A stretch of DNA of 64,000 nt from Bradyrhizobium arachidis (GTDB lineage Bacteria > Pseudomonadota > Alphaproteobacteria > Rhizobiales > Xanthobacteraceae). Positions within the stretch are counted from its first letter, which is position 1, and each line of letters starts with the position of its first letter. The stretch covers positions 5,022,001-5,086,000 of the forward strand of contig NZ_CP030050.1 in the NCBI RefSeq assembly GCF_015291705.1, read 5' to 3'. Both the position numbers and the translations under genes were made by a program. The notes under the pieces were generated by a model that was not told the origin of the DNA, did not search any database, and worked only from the letters and a program-made list of their open reading frames with translations. Positions 1 through 8,819 of this stretch are shown in pieces.

Positions 1-479
1 GCATAAGCGGTTGCGAAGCTCGCGCCGAAGATCGACATCATCGAGCCGATGTTGATCACCTTGCCGTTGCCGGACGCCTTCAGCGCCGGATAGGCGAGCT
101 TCGAGCACACGAAGGCGCTGGTGAGGTTGGTGTCGATCACCTTGTTCCACTCGTCGAGCTCGAGCTCGTGCGGCGGCTTGCGGATGCTCATGCCGGCATT
201 GTTGATGAGGATGTCGATCCGGCCGAACTCCTTGACGACACGGTCGATCATGGCAGCGACCGCCACCTTGTCGGTTACGTCAGTGGCGACCGCGATCGCC
301 TTCACGCCGCGCGCCTTGAGGTCGGCCACGGCAGCGGCGGATTTGGCTTCGTTGCGTCCGACCACGGCGATGTCGGCGCCCGCGTCGGCCAGTCCGTGGG
401 CGAGGCCGAGACCGATGCCGCCATTGCCTCCCGTCACGATCGCGACCTTGCCGCGGAGATCGAACCGGCTGGATGTCAT
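1..479 (-). CDS. SDR family oxidoreductase (partial, 3' end outside window)
   Basis: This is the N-terminal 159 residues of a classical short-chain dehydrogenase/reductase, which would oxidise or reduce an alcohol or ketone with NAD(P). The Rossmann glycine motif TGGNGGIG follows a short leader, NNAG is present in the middle, and the catalytic Ser region (NIGSMMS) is near the edge. The Tyr that should open the YxxxK motif is the last complete codon visible, so the lysine and the substrate-binding C-terminus lie outside. The start ATG at 477-479 directly precedes a typical SDR opening. A small membrane protein gene lies just upstream on the same strand. The substrate cannot be predicted. Confidence 0.9.
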   Translation of the reverse strand, partial: MTSSRFDLRGKVAIVTGGNGGIGLGLAHGLADAGADIAVVGRNEAKSAAAVADLKARGVKAIAVATDVTDKVAVAAMIDRVVKEFGRIDILINNAGMSIRKPPHELELDEWNKVIDTNLTSAFVCSKLAYPALKASGNGKVINIGSMMSIFGASFATAY

Positions 480-500
480 GCTTGTATTCCCTGGTTTCTT

Positions 501-686
501 CTATTGGTTGCTCTGCCAGATCAGCACCAGCCCGAAGCCGGCCATGGCGGCGCCATAGCCGGCCCATTGCAGCTGGTTGACCATGAAGCTCGATCGCGGC
601 CAGGGAACGGTGCCCGTTCCCTGTCCGATCCAGAGCAGCCCGACGGCGAGGGCAAACAGGCCTGCTACAAGCAGAAATCTGCGCAT
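501..686 (-). CDS. Small two-helix membrane protein of unknown function
   Basis: This gene encodes 61 residues: an N-terminal hydrophobic helix (about residues 4-22), a polar loop with a PWPRSSF stretch, and a second hydrophobic helix (about 42-58) ending in WQSNQ. Both helices and the charged start MRRF suit a small inner-membrane protein. It lies 21 bp upstream of the SDR gene on the same strand, so the two could be co-transcribed. I do not recognise a named family. Confidence 0.6.
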   Translation of the reverse strand: MRRFLLVAGLFALAVGLLWIGQGTGTVPWPRSSFMVNQLQWAGYGAAMAGFGLVLIWQSNQ

Positions 687-829
687 GCGCTCCTCCCTCG
701 GTTCTGCTTCTGTCGCGCCGCGGCATGAACGAAGTTGGCATCATTCGGCCGCCGCCACGAAAACTTCGACACAGACTAGCCGTAGCTGTGGTGCTGATAC
801 AATGGCCGTCCCCGTCGGAAGGTGCTGCC

Positions 830-1465
830 ATGCACTTGAAGAGGCTACTCGTCGCGGCCGTCATCATCTCGGCGCTGCTGGCCGGCTACGTGGCCTGGCC
901 TCGCCATGCGGATCTGCGCGCCTTCGATCCGGCCGAGATGGCGCGGCTCGAGACGGCGATGTGGCGCGACTATTACGAAGAGCGATATGGCGCGCTGTTT
1001 TATCACCTCTACGAATCCACACGAACGCAATTCGGCTTTTCGCCACTGAAGGGCCTGCGGATCGCGATCAGCGCCGCCGAGGCAGCCAGGACATTCCAGC
1101 CGACACGCTCGCGGCAGGAGGCCGACGCGGCGCTGCCGCCGCTGATCGTCTACTATGGAGAGCTTTCCTCCGCGGCGCCCACGGCGTTCGATGTCGAGGA
1201 GGCCGCGCGTCTCGAGCTCGACTGGTGGCAGGCTCGCCGCGAAGCGGTCGATCCGCGCGACTACGGCCTGACCATCGCGCGCGTGGCCGAGCTCACCTAT
1301 GGCAGGATCCCGGATTCAGGCATCTGGCAATTCGGCATCGTACGGGCGGAAGCCATGGCCTATCGCGACGCGCGCGGTGCGGCCATCACCGCTTCCGATT
1401 GGGGCGAGATCGAGGCGCAGCTCGCGCGGGCCTACTGGTCGCTCAAGGCGAGTGTCAGCCGCTGA
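830..1465 (+). CDS. Membrane-anchored or exported hypothetical protein
   Basis: This gene encodes 211 residues starting at MHLKRLLVAA. Residues 5-22 form one hydrophobic segment that serves as a signal anchor or uncleaved signal; the rest is soluble, rich in Ala, Glu and Trp, and probably helical and periplasmic. An earlier in-frame ATG at 725 would add 35 residues without membrane character, so the start just before the hydrophobic segment is preferred. A strong hairpin follows immediately and ends the transcript. I recognise no catalytic motif. The family appears to be a conserved hypothetical of rhizobia, which is an inference from style only. Confidence 0.65.
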   Translation: MHLKRLLVAAVIISALLAGYVAWPRHADLRAFDPAEMARLETAMWRDYYEERYGALFYHLYESTRTQFGFSPLKGLRIAISAAEAARTFQPTRSRQEADAALPPLIVYYGELSSAAPTAFDVEEAARLELDWWQARREAVDPRDYGLTIARVAELTYGRIPDSGIWQFGIVRAEAMAYRDARGAAITASDWGEIEAQLARAYWSLKASVSR

Positions 1466-1471
1466 GCGAGA

Positions 1472-1496
1472 CAAGCCCCGGAGGATCCGGGGCTTT
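1472..1496 (+). terminator. Rho-independent terminator, possibly bidirectional
   Basis: AAGCCCCG and CGGGGCTT arms flank a 7-base loop and are followed by a short T run. The hairpin sits 7 bp after the stop of the 830-1465 gene and 34 bp before the 3' end of the convergent porin gene, so it can serve both. Confidence 0.8.
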
Positions 1497-1529
1497 TGAC
1501 GTTTGAGACTCGGCTCGGTCAGTACCTGG

Positions 1530-3077
1530 TCAATATTTGGCGACCACCGCGTTGGTCGCGTTGAAGCGATAGACCAGCGAGGTGCTGATGGTCTGCACCC
1601 ACGGCTTGAACGTTGTCGCCCTGCCGCTCGGTCCGCCGCCGAAGGCGGGCACGATGGTCTCCGGCAGGGTGATGCGGTCGTAGTAGGCGGAGCGGTACTC
1701 GGACTTCATGAACCAGCCGGGGGCCGTGATGCCGAAGATGTCGAGGTTGTTCTCGATGCCACCGCCGACGAACCAGCCGTCGCGACGGAAGGACGTCGTC
1801 GTGAAGGTGTCGGTGGCAGGCAGGTCGAGCGTGGACAGCGTGGTGCCTGACCACTCGGAGCCGGAGTAGCCGGCATTCACGTAGGACAGTACGCTCGGAG
1901 CCACGAGGTAGCCGAGCCGTGCGCCAGCGGCGTAGCTGGTCCGGAGCTTTTCGCGGCCTTCGAAACTGACGAAGGCATTGCTGGGCAGGGACCCGCGGAT
2001 GTCGCCAAATTGACCGTCGGCGAAGACACCCGCCACCCACTTGCTGAACTGCCAGTCGTATCCGATGCCGACCGTGCCGAACCAGCCGCTGCCGCCGGCC
2101 CGTTGATCGCGGGACAGTGTCGTGCCGGCCGGCCCGAAGAAGCCGCCGGAGGTCCCATCGCTGATGACGTTGCTGTCAGCATTCCAAAGCCCGCCGCCGC
2201 CGCCGCCGAAGACATAGAGGCCGGTCCAGCTCGGAGCTGAGATGGCTGCTGGCGCCTTCGCGTAGAGCCGTGGGGCGGGATCGGCGACCGCAGCCGATCC
2301 AGTCGAGTTGAAGCGATAGACCAGCGAGGTGCTGATGGTCTGCACCCAGGGCTTGAACGTCGTCGTCGTGCCCGTCGATCCGCCGGCAAGGGCGGTTTCC
2401 GGCAGGGTGATGCGGTCATAGAACGCGGAGCGGTACTCGGTCTTCATGAACCAGCCGGGGGCCGCGATGCCGAAGATGTCGAGGTTGTTTTCGACGCCGC
2501 CGCCGATGAACCAGCCATCGCGGCGGAAGGATGGAGTCGTTGCGATGGTCGTGGTCGGCAAGGTCAGGGTCGACAGGGTGCTGCCCGACCACTCGGAGCC
2601 GGAGTAGCCGGCATTCACATAGGAAAGGACATTGGGAGCCACGAGATAGCCAAGTCGCGCGCCGGCCGCGTAGCTCGTTCGAAGCTTTGCGGTCCCCTCA
2701 GCGCCGTACACAGCATCCACGAATGAGCCGCGGAGATCGCCAAACTGAACGTCGGCGAAGATGCCGGTCACCCACTTGCTGTTGAACTGCCAGTCGTAAC
2801 CGAGGCCAACCGTGCCGAACCAACCGTTGCCGCCGAGCCGCTGATCACGCGTGAGTCGCGTGCCTGCCGGCCCGTAGAAGCCAACGGCCCCGTCGCTGAA
2901 GACGTTGCTGTCCGCATTCCACAGCCCGCCGCCGGCGCCGCCGAAGACGTAGAAGCCGGTCCAGCTTGCGACCGGCACTGGGGCGACGGCCTTGAGGGGC
3001 CGGGCGCCGAGATCGGCTGCCGTGGCGGTTCCCGAGCATGCAGCCGCCGCCGCAAATGCAATCACCAGCTTCTTCAT
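1530..3077 (-). CDS. Outer-membrane beta-barrel protein with two tandem barrel domains
   Basis: This gene encodes 515 residues: a Sec signal peptide (1-21), then barrel 1 (about 39-265) and barrel 2 (about 284-515). The two barrels are very similar: each opens W-T-G-x-Y-V-F-G-G, contains GWFGTVG-x-GYDWQF, LRTSYAAGARLGYLVAP and YVNAGYSGSEWSG, and closes with FKPWVQTISTSLVYRFN. The linker (RLYAKAPAAISAPS) resembles the mature N-terminus of a single-barrel porin, so a whole mature barrel seems to have been added in frame. The family is Omp25/Omp31-like surface proteins of Rhizobiales, usually 250-280 residues with one barrel. The start at 3077 is supported by a GGGAGCAGGA-type ribosome site; an upstream in-frame ATG would spoil the signal peptide. 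It is followed downstream on the same strand by a hairpin shared with the convergent gene. Confidence 0.9.
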   Translation of the reverse strand: MKKLVIAFAAAAACSGTATAADLGARPLKAVAPVPVASWTGFYVFGGAGGGLWNADSNVFSDGAVGFYGPAGTRLTRDQRLGGNGWFGTVGLGYDWQFNSKWVTGIFADVQFGDLRGSFVDAVYGAEGTAKLRTSYAAGARLGYLVAPNVLSYVNAGYSGSEWSGSTLSTLTLPTTTIATTPSFRRDGWFIGGGVENNLDIFGIAAPGWFMKTEYRSAFYDRITLPETALAGGSTGTTTTFKPWVQTISTSLVYRFNSTGSAAVADPAPRLYAKAPAAISAPSWTGLYVFGGGGGGLWNADSNVISDGTSGGFFGPAGTTLSRDQRAGGSGWFGTVGIGYDWQFSKWVAGVFADGQFGDIRGSLPSNAFVSFEGREKLRTSYAAGARLGYLVAPSVLSYVNAGYSGSEWSGTTLSTLDLPATDTFTTTSFRRDGWFVGGGIENNLDIFGITAPGWFMKSEYRSAYYDRITLPETIVPAFGGGPSGRATTFKPWVQTISTSLVYRFNATNAVVAKY

Positions 3078-3300
3078 TCCTGCTCCCTCAGCCCCGATCG
3101 TCGCGCCGCAACCGCGATGCGATTCCATTCGATCTGCTCCAAAGGGATAGACGAGTTCCAGGCGGAAGACTGTTGCTGGCCAGCAACGACGCGAAATCTG
3201 CGCAACGCCTGCGGCGACGGGGCTGGGCTCCGCCGCCGTGCCCTGTATCGGAGCGTGTGCGCGGATTCAAAATCAGCGCGAGGAATGCACCGCGCAACGA

Positions 3301-3327
3301 AAAAGCCCCGGGCGATGCCGGGGCTTT
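3301..3327 (-). terminator. Rho-independent terminator downstream of porin gene
   Basis: On the minus strand AAAGCCCCG pairs with CGGGGCTTTT, followed by a T run. It lies about 38 bp after the stop of the 3365-4147 porin gene and separates it from the next porin gene on the same strand. Between the two, at 3350-3364, lies a duplicate of the porin 3' tail (a second K-Y-stop-like sequence). Confidence 0.85.
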
Positions 3328-3364
3328 GACGTCTGAACTTGCGTTCGGATCAGTATTTGGTCGC

Positions 3365-4147
3365 TCAGTACTTGGCAACGACCGGGCCGGTCCAGTTGAA
3401 GCGGTAGACCAGCGAGGTCGAGATCGTCTGGTTCCAGCTGTTGGCGCGGATGTCGCGGCCAACCAGCACGTTGCCGGCGTCGAACAGCTCGTTCTGGGTC
3501 TTGGCGTTGTAGAAGGCCGAACGATATTCGGTCTTCATGAACCAGCCGGGCGAAGAAATGCCGAAGAAGTTCAGGCTGTTCTCGACGCCGCCACCGACGA
3601 ACCAACCGTTGCGGTTGTAGCCGTTGAGGTGGATGCCAGCCGGAGCGCCCGCCAGCGTCAGGAAATTGGTGCTGCCGAAGTGAGCGCCGGAGTAGCCGCC
3701 GTTGACGTAGGTGAGGACGTTCGGAGCAACCAGCCAGCCGAGGCGCACACCAGCGGCCCAGGAGTCTTCAAGCTTCTGGCTGCCGGTGATGCCAGCGATC
3801 GGATCCTGGATGGTGGCGCGGATGCTGCCGAACTGACCATCGGCGAACACGCCGGCGACCCAGGTGCTGTTGAACTGCCAGTCATAGCCGAGGCCGACGG
3901 TGCCGAACCAGCCCGAGCCGCCCTGGCGCTGGTCGATCGTCAGCGGAACGGCGCCGACCGTGGTCTGGACGCGCTGGTCGGAGTTCGAGAGGCCGCCGCC
4001 GCCGCCGCCGAAGATGTAGAAGCCGGTCCAGTTGGCGACGGGAGCCGCAACCGGGGCCTTCACGTAGGGGCGCGCAGCAAGGTCGGCCGCCGAGGCCGAA
4101 CCGGTCATTGCCGCAACAGCGGTCAGAGCGAGCAAAATCTTCTTCAT
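3365..4147 (-). CDS. Outer-membrane beta-barrel porin (Omp25/Omp31-like)
   Basis: This gene encodes 260 residues: a signal peptide (MKKILLALTAVAAMTGSASA, cleavage near residue 20), a short mature segment DLAARPYVKAPV, and a single eight-strand-type barrel ending VVAKY. The motifs GWFGTVGLGYDWQF, GYSG, SPGWFMKTEYRSAFY and QTISTSLVYRF are shared with both halves of the neighbouring double-barrel protein, so the three barrels are close paralogues. It belongs to the abundant surface-protein family of Rhizobiales, with structural or adhesion roles in the outer membrane. The start at 4147 is chosen because the upstream extension is not hydrophobic and a GGGGA site precedes it. It is monocistronic, with its own terminator. 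Confidence 0.92.
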   Translation of the reverse strand: MKKILLALTAVAAMTGSASAADLAARPYVKAPVAAPVANWTGFYIFGGGGGGLSNSDQRVQTTVGAVPLTIDQRQGGSGWFGTVGLGYDWQFNSTWVAGVFADGQFGSIRATIQDPIAGITGSQKLEDSWAAGVRLGWLVAPNVLTYVNGGYSGAHFGSTNFLTLAGAPAGIHLNGYNRNGWFVGGGVENSLNFFGISSPGWFMKTEYRSAFYNAKTQNELFDAGNVLVGRDIRANSWNQTISTSLVYRFNWTGPVVAKY

Positions 4148-4490
4148 CTTAAAATCCCCAACCTTTGTCTGTCGTAGCAGGCGCGAGCGCACTGAAGTCC
4201 GTGTCATCTGATGCCCGGACTATAGACGGTTCTCCCCGAAATGCTGTTGCTGCGCAGGCACAGTCGCCGGAAAACGCCCTTCGGTCGGGTTTTGATACGT
4301 GATCGGCGAAAGCCTAAAAAGCGTAGTAATTACAATATTTTGTTTCGGGTTTTGGTCTGCGTGCCCTGAGTAAGTTTTCGTTAGCAGATCGCCGTTGTCC
4401 GAAATGGAGGCAGGCCTGCCTCGGCCGTTGGCGACCCTGAGTCGTTGGCCGAGTCGCCCTCTCGCGGCGATGCTGAGGCCTGGCTGCAAC
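4148..4490. other. Intergenic region upstream of porin gene
   Basis: This stretch is clearly AT-richer than its surroundings around 4300-4380 (runs of TA, AAT and TTTT). It should hold the promoter and leader of the minus-strand porin gene, plus the tail of the parE transcript. No convincing small gene, tRNA or repeat was seen. Confidence 0.5.
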
Positions 4491-4520
4491 AAAAAAGCCC
4501 CGGCCGACGGCCGGGGCTTT
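4491..4520 (-). terminator. Rho-independent terminator of parE
   Basis: AAAGCCCCGGCC and GGCCGGGGCTTTTTT arms with a short loop, ending in six T on the minus strand, lie about 23 bp downstream of the parE stop. This is the strongest terminator in the window. Confidence 0.9.
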
Positions 4521-4542
4521 CTGCAAGGCATTGGAGCCTAGT

Positions 4543-6591
4543 TCAGACGTCCAGCAGCTCCTCGCTCGCGAATTCGGCCTTGTCGGAGATGAAGGCAAAG
4601 CGCGCCTCGGCCTTGGTTCCCATCAGGCGCTCCACCGAATCCGCGGTGGTGTCGCGGTCGTCGGCGAGCAGCACCACCTTCAGCAGCGTCCGCTTGCTCG
4701 GATCCATGGTGGTTTCCTTGAGCTGCGCCGGCATCATCTCGCCAAGACCTTTGAAGCGGTTCACCTCGACCTTGGCGTTGGCGTTGAACTCGCTCTTGAG
4801 CAGCGCTTCCTTGTGCGCGTCATCGCGGGCGTAGACCGACTTCGAGCCGTGCGTCAGCTTGTAGAGCGGCGGCACGGCGAGGAAGAGGTGGCCCTCGTCG
4901 ATCAGCCGCGGCATCTGCCGGTAGAAGAACGTGATCAGCAGCGAAGCAATGTGCGCGCCGTCGACGTCGGCGTCGGTCATGATGATGATGCGCTGATATC
5001 GCAGATCCTCTTCGCGGTAATGCAAGAGCTGGCCGCAGCCGATCGCCTGCACGAGATCGGAGAGCTGGGCGTTCGCCGTCAGCTTGTCCTTGCCGGCGGA
5101 GGCGACGTTGAGGATCTTGCCGCGCAGCGGCAGCACCGCTTGCGTCTTGCGGTCGCGGGCCTGCTTTGCGCTGCCGCCCGCCGAGTCGCCCTCGACGATG
5201 AAGAGCTCGGAGCCTTCGGTGCCGGCATCGGTGCAGTCGGCGAGCTTGCCGGGCAGGCGCAGCTTCTTGCCTGCGGTTTTCCGCGCGGTTTCCTTTTCCT
5301 GTCGCCGGCGCAGCCGCTCCTCGGCGCGGTCGATCACGAAGTCGAGCAGCCGGTTGGCCATGTTCGGATTGCCCGACAGCCAATGGTCGAACGGATCCTT
5401 CATCGCCTGCTCGACGATGCGCTGCGCCTCGGCGGTGGCCAGACGATCCTTGGTCTGGCCCTGGAATTCCGGCTCGCGCACGAACACCGACAGCATCACG
5501 GCCGCGCCCACCATCACGTCTTCGGACGTGATGGACGAGGCGCGCTTGCCCTGGCCGACGCGCTCGGCGTGATCCTTCAGGCCGCGCAGCAGCGCGCTGC
5601 GCAGGCCGGATTCGTGCGTGCCGCCATCCGGTGTCGGCACCGTGTTGGTGTAAGACGACAGGAAGCCGTCGGCATCCGCGGTCCAGGCCACGGCCCATTC
5701 GCAGGCGCCATGCGAGCCGTTGCGGCCCGACTTGCCGGAGAAGATGTCGGGATGCACCAGCGTGTCGGCGTGGATCGCGGCGGCAAGATAGTCCTTGAGG
5801 CCGCCGGGGAAGTGGAATGTGGCTTCGGCCGGAACGTCCTCGACGCCCTTGAGCAGTTCGGGCGCGCAGTTCCAGCGGATCTCGACGCCGCCGAACAGAT
5901 AGGCCTTGGAGCGCGTCATCTTGAACAGGCGCTGCGGCTTGAACGCGGCCTTGGCGCCAAAGATGTCGGTGTCGGGCTTGAAGCGCGTGCGCGTGCCGCG
6001 GCGGTTGTTGATCTTGCCGAGATCCTCGAGCTTGCCCTTCGGGTGCCCGCGCTCGAACGTCATGCGATAGAGTTTCTGGCCGCGCGCGACCTCGACCTCG
6101 AGATGCGAGGAGAGGGCGTTCACCACGGAGATGCCGACGCCGTGCAGACCGCCCGATGTCTCATAGACCTTGGAGTCGAACTTGCCGCCCGAATGCAGCG
6201 TGCACATGATGACTTCGAGCGCCGACTTCTTCGGGAACTTCGGATGCGGATCGACGGGGATGCCGCGGCCGTTGTCGGTGACGGTCAGGTACCCGTCGGC
6301 GCTCAGTTCGACTCCGATGAAGGTCGCGTGTCCGGCCAGCGCCTCGTCCATCGAGTTGTCGATGACTTCGGCGAAGAGGTGATGCAGCGCCTTCTCGTCG
6401 GTGCCGCCGATATACATGCCGGGCCGACGCCGCACTGGCTCCAGGCCCTCGAGCACCTCGATGTCGGCGGCGGTGTAATCGGCCTCGCCACCGCTCGCGC
6501 GCGGAGCCGGCTTCGCGGCGATCTGACGCGCTTTCGGCTCGTTGCCGCCGAATAAATCGTCTTTGCCTTTTGTTTTCAATTGCTTGGACAT
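4543..6591 (-). CDS. parE: DNA topoisomerase IV subunit B
   Basis: ParE is the ATPase subunit of topoisomerase IV, which with ParC decatenates daughter chromosomes using ATP. The 682-residue protein has a basic, low-complexity leader (1-40), a GHKL ATPase domain with EVIDNS (75-80) and TDNGRGIP (105-112), a transducer domain with the loop GLHGVG (148-153), and a TOPRIM domain with EGDSAGG (467-473) and DADVDGAH (540-547). The length is shorter than GyrB (about 800) and lacks the long GyrB insert, which favours ParE. It is transcribed alone, divergent from the DedA gene, and ends at a strong terminator. The ParC partner is not in the window. Confidence 0.96.
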   Translation of the reverse strand: MSKQLKTKGKDDLFGGNEPKARQIAAKPAPRASGGEADYTAADIEVLEGLEPVRRRPGMYIGGTDEKALHHLFAEVIDNSMDEALAGHATFIGVELSADGYLTVTDNGRGIPVDPHPKFPKKSALEVIMCTLHSGGKFDSKVYETSGGLHGVGISVVNALSSHLEVEVARGQKLYRMTFERGHPKGKLEDLGKINNRRGTRTRFKPDTDIFGAKAAFKPQRLFKMTRSKAYLFGGVEIRWNCAPELLKGVEDVPAEATFHFPGGLKDYLAAAIHADTLVHPDIFSGKSGRNGSHGACEWAVAWTADADGFLSSYTNTVPTPDGGTHESGLRSALLRGLKDHAERVGQGKRASSITSEDVMVGAAVMLSVFVREPEFQGQTKDRLATAEAQRIVEQAMKDPFDHWLSGNPNMANRLLDFVIDRAEERLRRRQEKETARKTAGKKLRLPGKLADCTDAGTEGSELFIVEGDSAGGSAKQARDRKTQAVLPLRGKILNVASAGKDKLTANAQLSDLVQAIGCGQLLHYREEDLRYQRIIIMTDADVDGAHIASLLITFFYRQMPRLIDEGHLFLAVPPLYKLTHGSKSVYARDDAHKEALLKSEFNANAKVEVNRFKGLGEMMPAQLKETTMDPSKRTLLKVVLLADDRDTTADSVERLMGTKAEARFAFISDKAEFASEELLDV

Positions 6592-6865
6592 ATATCTTGA
6601 TGTGTTTTGAGGGTCGCGCAGGCGGCGAATCGGTTCGGGCGACTATGCCACGGCTCACCCATAGAGGTCACCGCATGCCGGCCAAGGGGGTGTGGGTGGG
6701 AGCCAATCCCGGCGATTTTACGCCGCAGGCCCGCCAATTCCCGGCAATTTGACGTGCCGGTCCGGTTTGGCGCCGGTTTTGTGACTTGATGTCACACAAG
6801 TCCTTGGCTTACCAGTCGTTTTCATCGAGCAGCACCTTGAGGCAGGGCGGGAAGGCTATTTCTGA

Positions 6866-7396
6866 ATGGAGCAGTTTGCGCACGCCCTGGCCGACTTCGT
6901 GCGCGCTCACCAGGCCTGGGCTGCCCCGATCGTGTTCCTGCTCGCCTTCGGCGAGTCGCTGGCTTTCATCTCGCTGCTGATCCCGGCCTGGGGCGCTCTG
7001 GTGGCGATCGGCGCGCTGATCGGGGCGAGCGGGATCAGCTTCTATCCGGTCTGGATCGCCGGCGGCCTCGGGGCGGCGCTCGGCGACTGGGTCTCCTACT
7101 GGTTCGGTTATCGATACAAGGAGCAGGTCGCGCAGATGTGGCCGCTCTCGCGCTATCCGGAACTCTTGCCAAGGGGCGAGGCCTTCGTGCGCAGCTGGGG
7201 CGTGCCCAGCATCTTCATCGGCCGCTTCTTCGGGCCCTTGCGTGCCTCGGTGCCGCTCGCGGCCGGCATCTTCGAGATGCCGTATTGGAGCTTTCAGGCC
7301 GCCAATTTCATCTCTGCACTGATCTGGGCGGCGGCGCTGCTGCTGTTCGGCGACGTGATGGCCAAGCTGATGGAATGGCTCTGGCGCCTGTTCTGA
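6866..7396 (+). CDS. DedA family inner-membrane protein
   Basis: This gene encodes 176 residues with several hydrophobic segments. The DedA/SNARE-associated hallmarks are visible: an N-terminal re-entrant segment ending ESLAFISLLIPAW, the G-D-W-x-x-Y-W-F-G-Y sequence in the middle, and F-x-G-R-F-x-G-P-x-R-A followed by A-G. DedA proteins are undecaprenyl-phosphate or phospholipid flippases/transporters of the inner membrane and affect membrane potential and envelope integrity. It is divergent from parE, with about 270 bp of AT-modest intergenic DNA between, and ends in a hairpin that includes its own stop codon. Confidence 0.9.
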   Translation: MEQFAHALADFVRAHQAWAAPIVFLLAFGESLAFISLLIPAWGALVAIGALIGASGISFYPVWIAGGLGAALGDWVSYWFGYRYKEQVAQMWPLSRYPELLPRGEAFVRSWGVPSIFIGRFFGPLRASVPLAAGIFEMPYWSFQAANFISALIWAAALLLFGDVMAKLMEWLWRLF

Positions 7397-7422
7397 CCGG
7401 ACGGCGGCACGCCGCCCGGTCA
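7394..7422 (+). terminator. Hairpin overlapping the dedA stop codon
   Basis: TGACCGG-A-CGGCG, loop GCA, CGCCG-C-CCGGTCA forms a long near-perfect hairpin beginning at the TGA stop. There is no T run, so it may act as a terminator, as an mRNA-stabilising structure, or as a bidirectional block towards the convergent gene at 7439. Confidence 0.55.
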
Positions 7423-7438
7423 GGGCGCAAGGCGTAGC

Positions 7439-8440
7439 TTACAGCGAAGCGTTCCAGATCGACGGGATCCAGCGATAGCCCGAGCCGTCCTTTTCCTTCT
7501 CGACGCGGACGAGACCGGGGAAGGCGGCATGGAAGGCCTGGATTGGCATCTTCTCGGCGATCGCCATGTCGTAGAGCTTGCGCCGCGTCTCCCGCGCCAG
7601 CGGCTTGTCGACGTCGGAGGCGATGTTCCATTCGGGATGCCTCACGAACAGGAACGCCGCGCCAGCGGTGATGTCGACCTGCACCAGCACCTTCTCCGCG
7701 CCGGAGGCGACGATGAAGGAGTTATGGCCGGGCGTGTGGCCGGGGCTCGCCACCGAGGTGATGCCGGGCGCAACCTCCTTGCCGGACTCGTATTGCGTGA
7801 CCTTGCGGCCGAGCGCATCGAACACGCGGCGGATGTTCTTGAAGTTGCCCTCGAGGATCGGATTGCCCGTCCCCTTGCTCATCTCGCCGTCGTCCATCCA
7901 GAACTTCCATTCTGTCGCCGGCACCATGATCTCGGCGTTGGGGAAGGCGGGCTTGTTCTCGGCCGCGAGCAGGCCGTTGATGTGGTCGCCGTGGAAGTGG
8001 GAGATGATGACGGTGTCGACCGCCGCGCGGTCGATGCTGGCGGCCGCGAGGTTGTTGTGGAACTGGCCGACCTTGCCTTTCGTCTGCGTGAACTGGTCGG
8101 GTCCGAGACCGGTGTCGATGACGACGAGCTTCGGCCCGGTGTTGACGACGACCGGATTGAAGGTGTGCGTGACCTTGTCCGTCGGCAGATGGTTTTCCGC
8201 GAAGATCTTGTTGATGTCGTCCTTGCTGGCGCCGGCCGCGTAATTGTCAGTCAGGTTGACGGTGGCGACGCCGTCGCAGACCACGGTGATCTGGTGGGTG
8301 CCGACATTCTAGCGGTAGAAGCTCGCATTCTGCGCGGTGGCCGGGGGCGCGGCGGCGCCCGCGGGCGAGGTCTTCACGAAGGGCAGGAGCGCCGAGGCGG
8401 CGGCACCGGCCAGCGTTGCGCGACGGGTAATCTCGGTCAT
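7439..8440 (-). pseudogene. Tat-exported metallo-beta-lactamase-fold hydrolase with premature amber stop
   Basis: From ATG at 8438-8440 the frame encodes a twin-arginine leader (TRRATLAGAAASALLPF) and the linker ASFYR, then meets TAG at 8309-8311 (codon 44). The same frame continues without further stops as NVGTHQITVVCDGV and a complete MBL-fold enzyme with the zinc motif SHFHGDHINGL, a distal GHTPGH and a C-terminal domain ending in NASL. An ATG at 8284 could restart translation of 281 residues but would lack the export signal and the first strand. With the stop read through, the product would be 333 residues, normal for periplasmic MBL hydrolases. The stop could be a real nonsense mutation or a single-base sequence error. 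Confidence 0.8.
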
Positions 8441-8819
8441 GGCGATGTCCTGGGCTGGGTTTTCGAAAGACTAAGGACCGGCAGGCTGTGGCGCGTCGGT
8501 CTTTCTCCGGAACCCCTACGGTTAAAGGAAATTCCACTGCGGTCCGATGACATCCTGCCATCGCGCCTGCGGCATCCCGCCCTCGGGCGCCACGCATTTG
8601 CACTTGACCCTGGAACCCGCCGGCCTTATAGCCGCGCGCCATGATCAACGCCGCGACCATCCTGTTCGCCCGTCGCCGCCGCCGCAGCTGTGCGGTTTGG
8701 GCGGTCGATCGCGTTTGAGATCATCGTCTTTGCCGCTGGATCCGATCCGCGGCATTCTCTCTCCTGTCAGCGCGATCTGATCCGGCGGCTCCCCCAAGGA
8801 GACCCAGCAGGAGACCACG
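8441..8819. other. Divergent intergenic region, no gene seen
   Basis: These 379 bp separate the MBL gene (minus) from the PaiB-like gene (plus). A purine-rich AAGGAGACC segment about 20 bp upstream of the 8820 start may be part of the ribosome-binding region. No repeat, RNA gene or convincing short reading frame was recognised. Confidence 0.4.

Noticed and set aside
3350..3364. A duplicated K-Y-stop sequence behind the porin gene
   Set aside because: It is too short to count as a gene remnant; recorded only as a trace of porin duplication.
4531..6555. A 674-codon frame antisense to parE
   Set aside because: All ParE motifs are on the minus strand; the plus-strand product has no recognisable domain.
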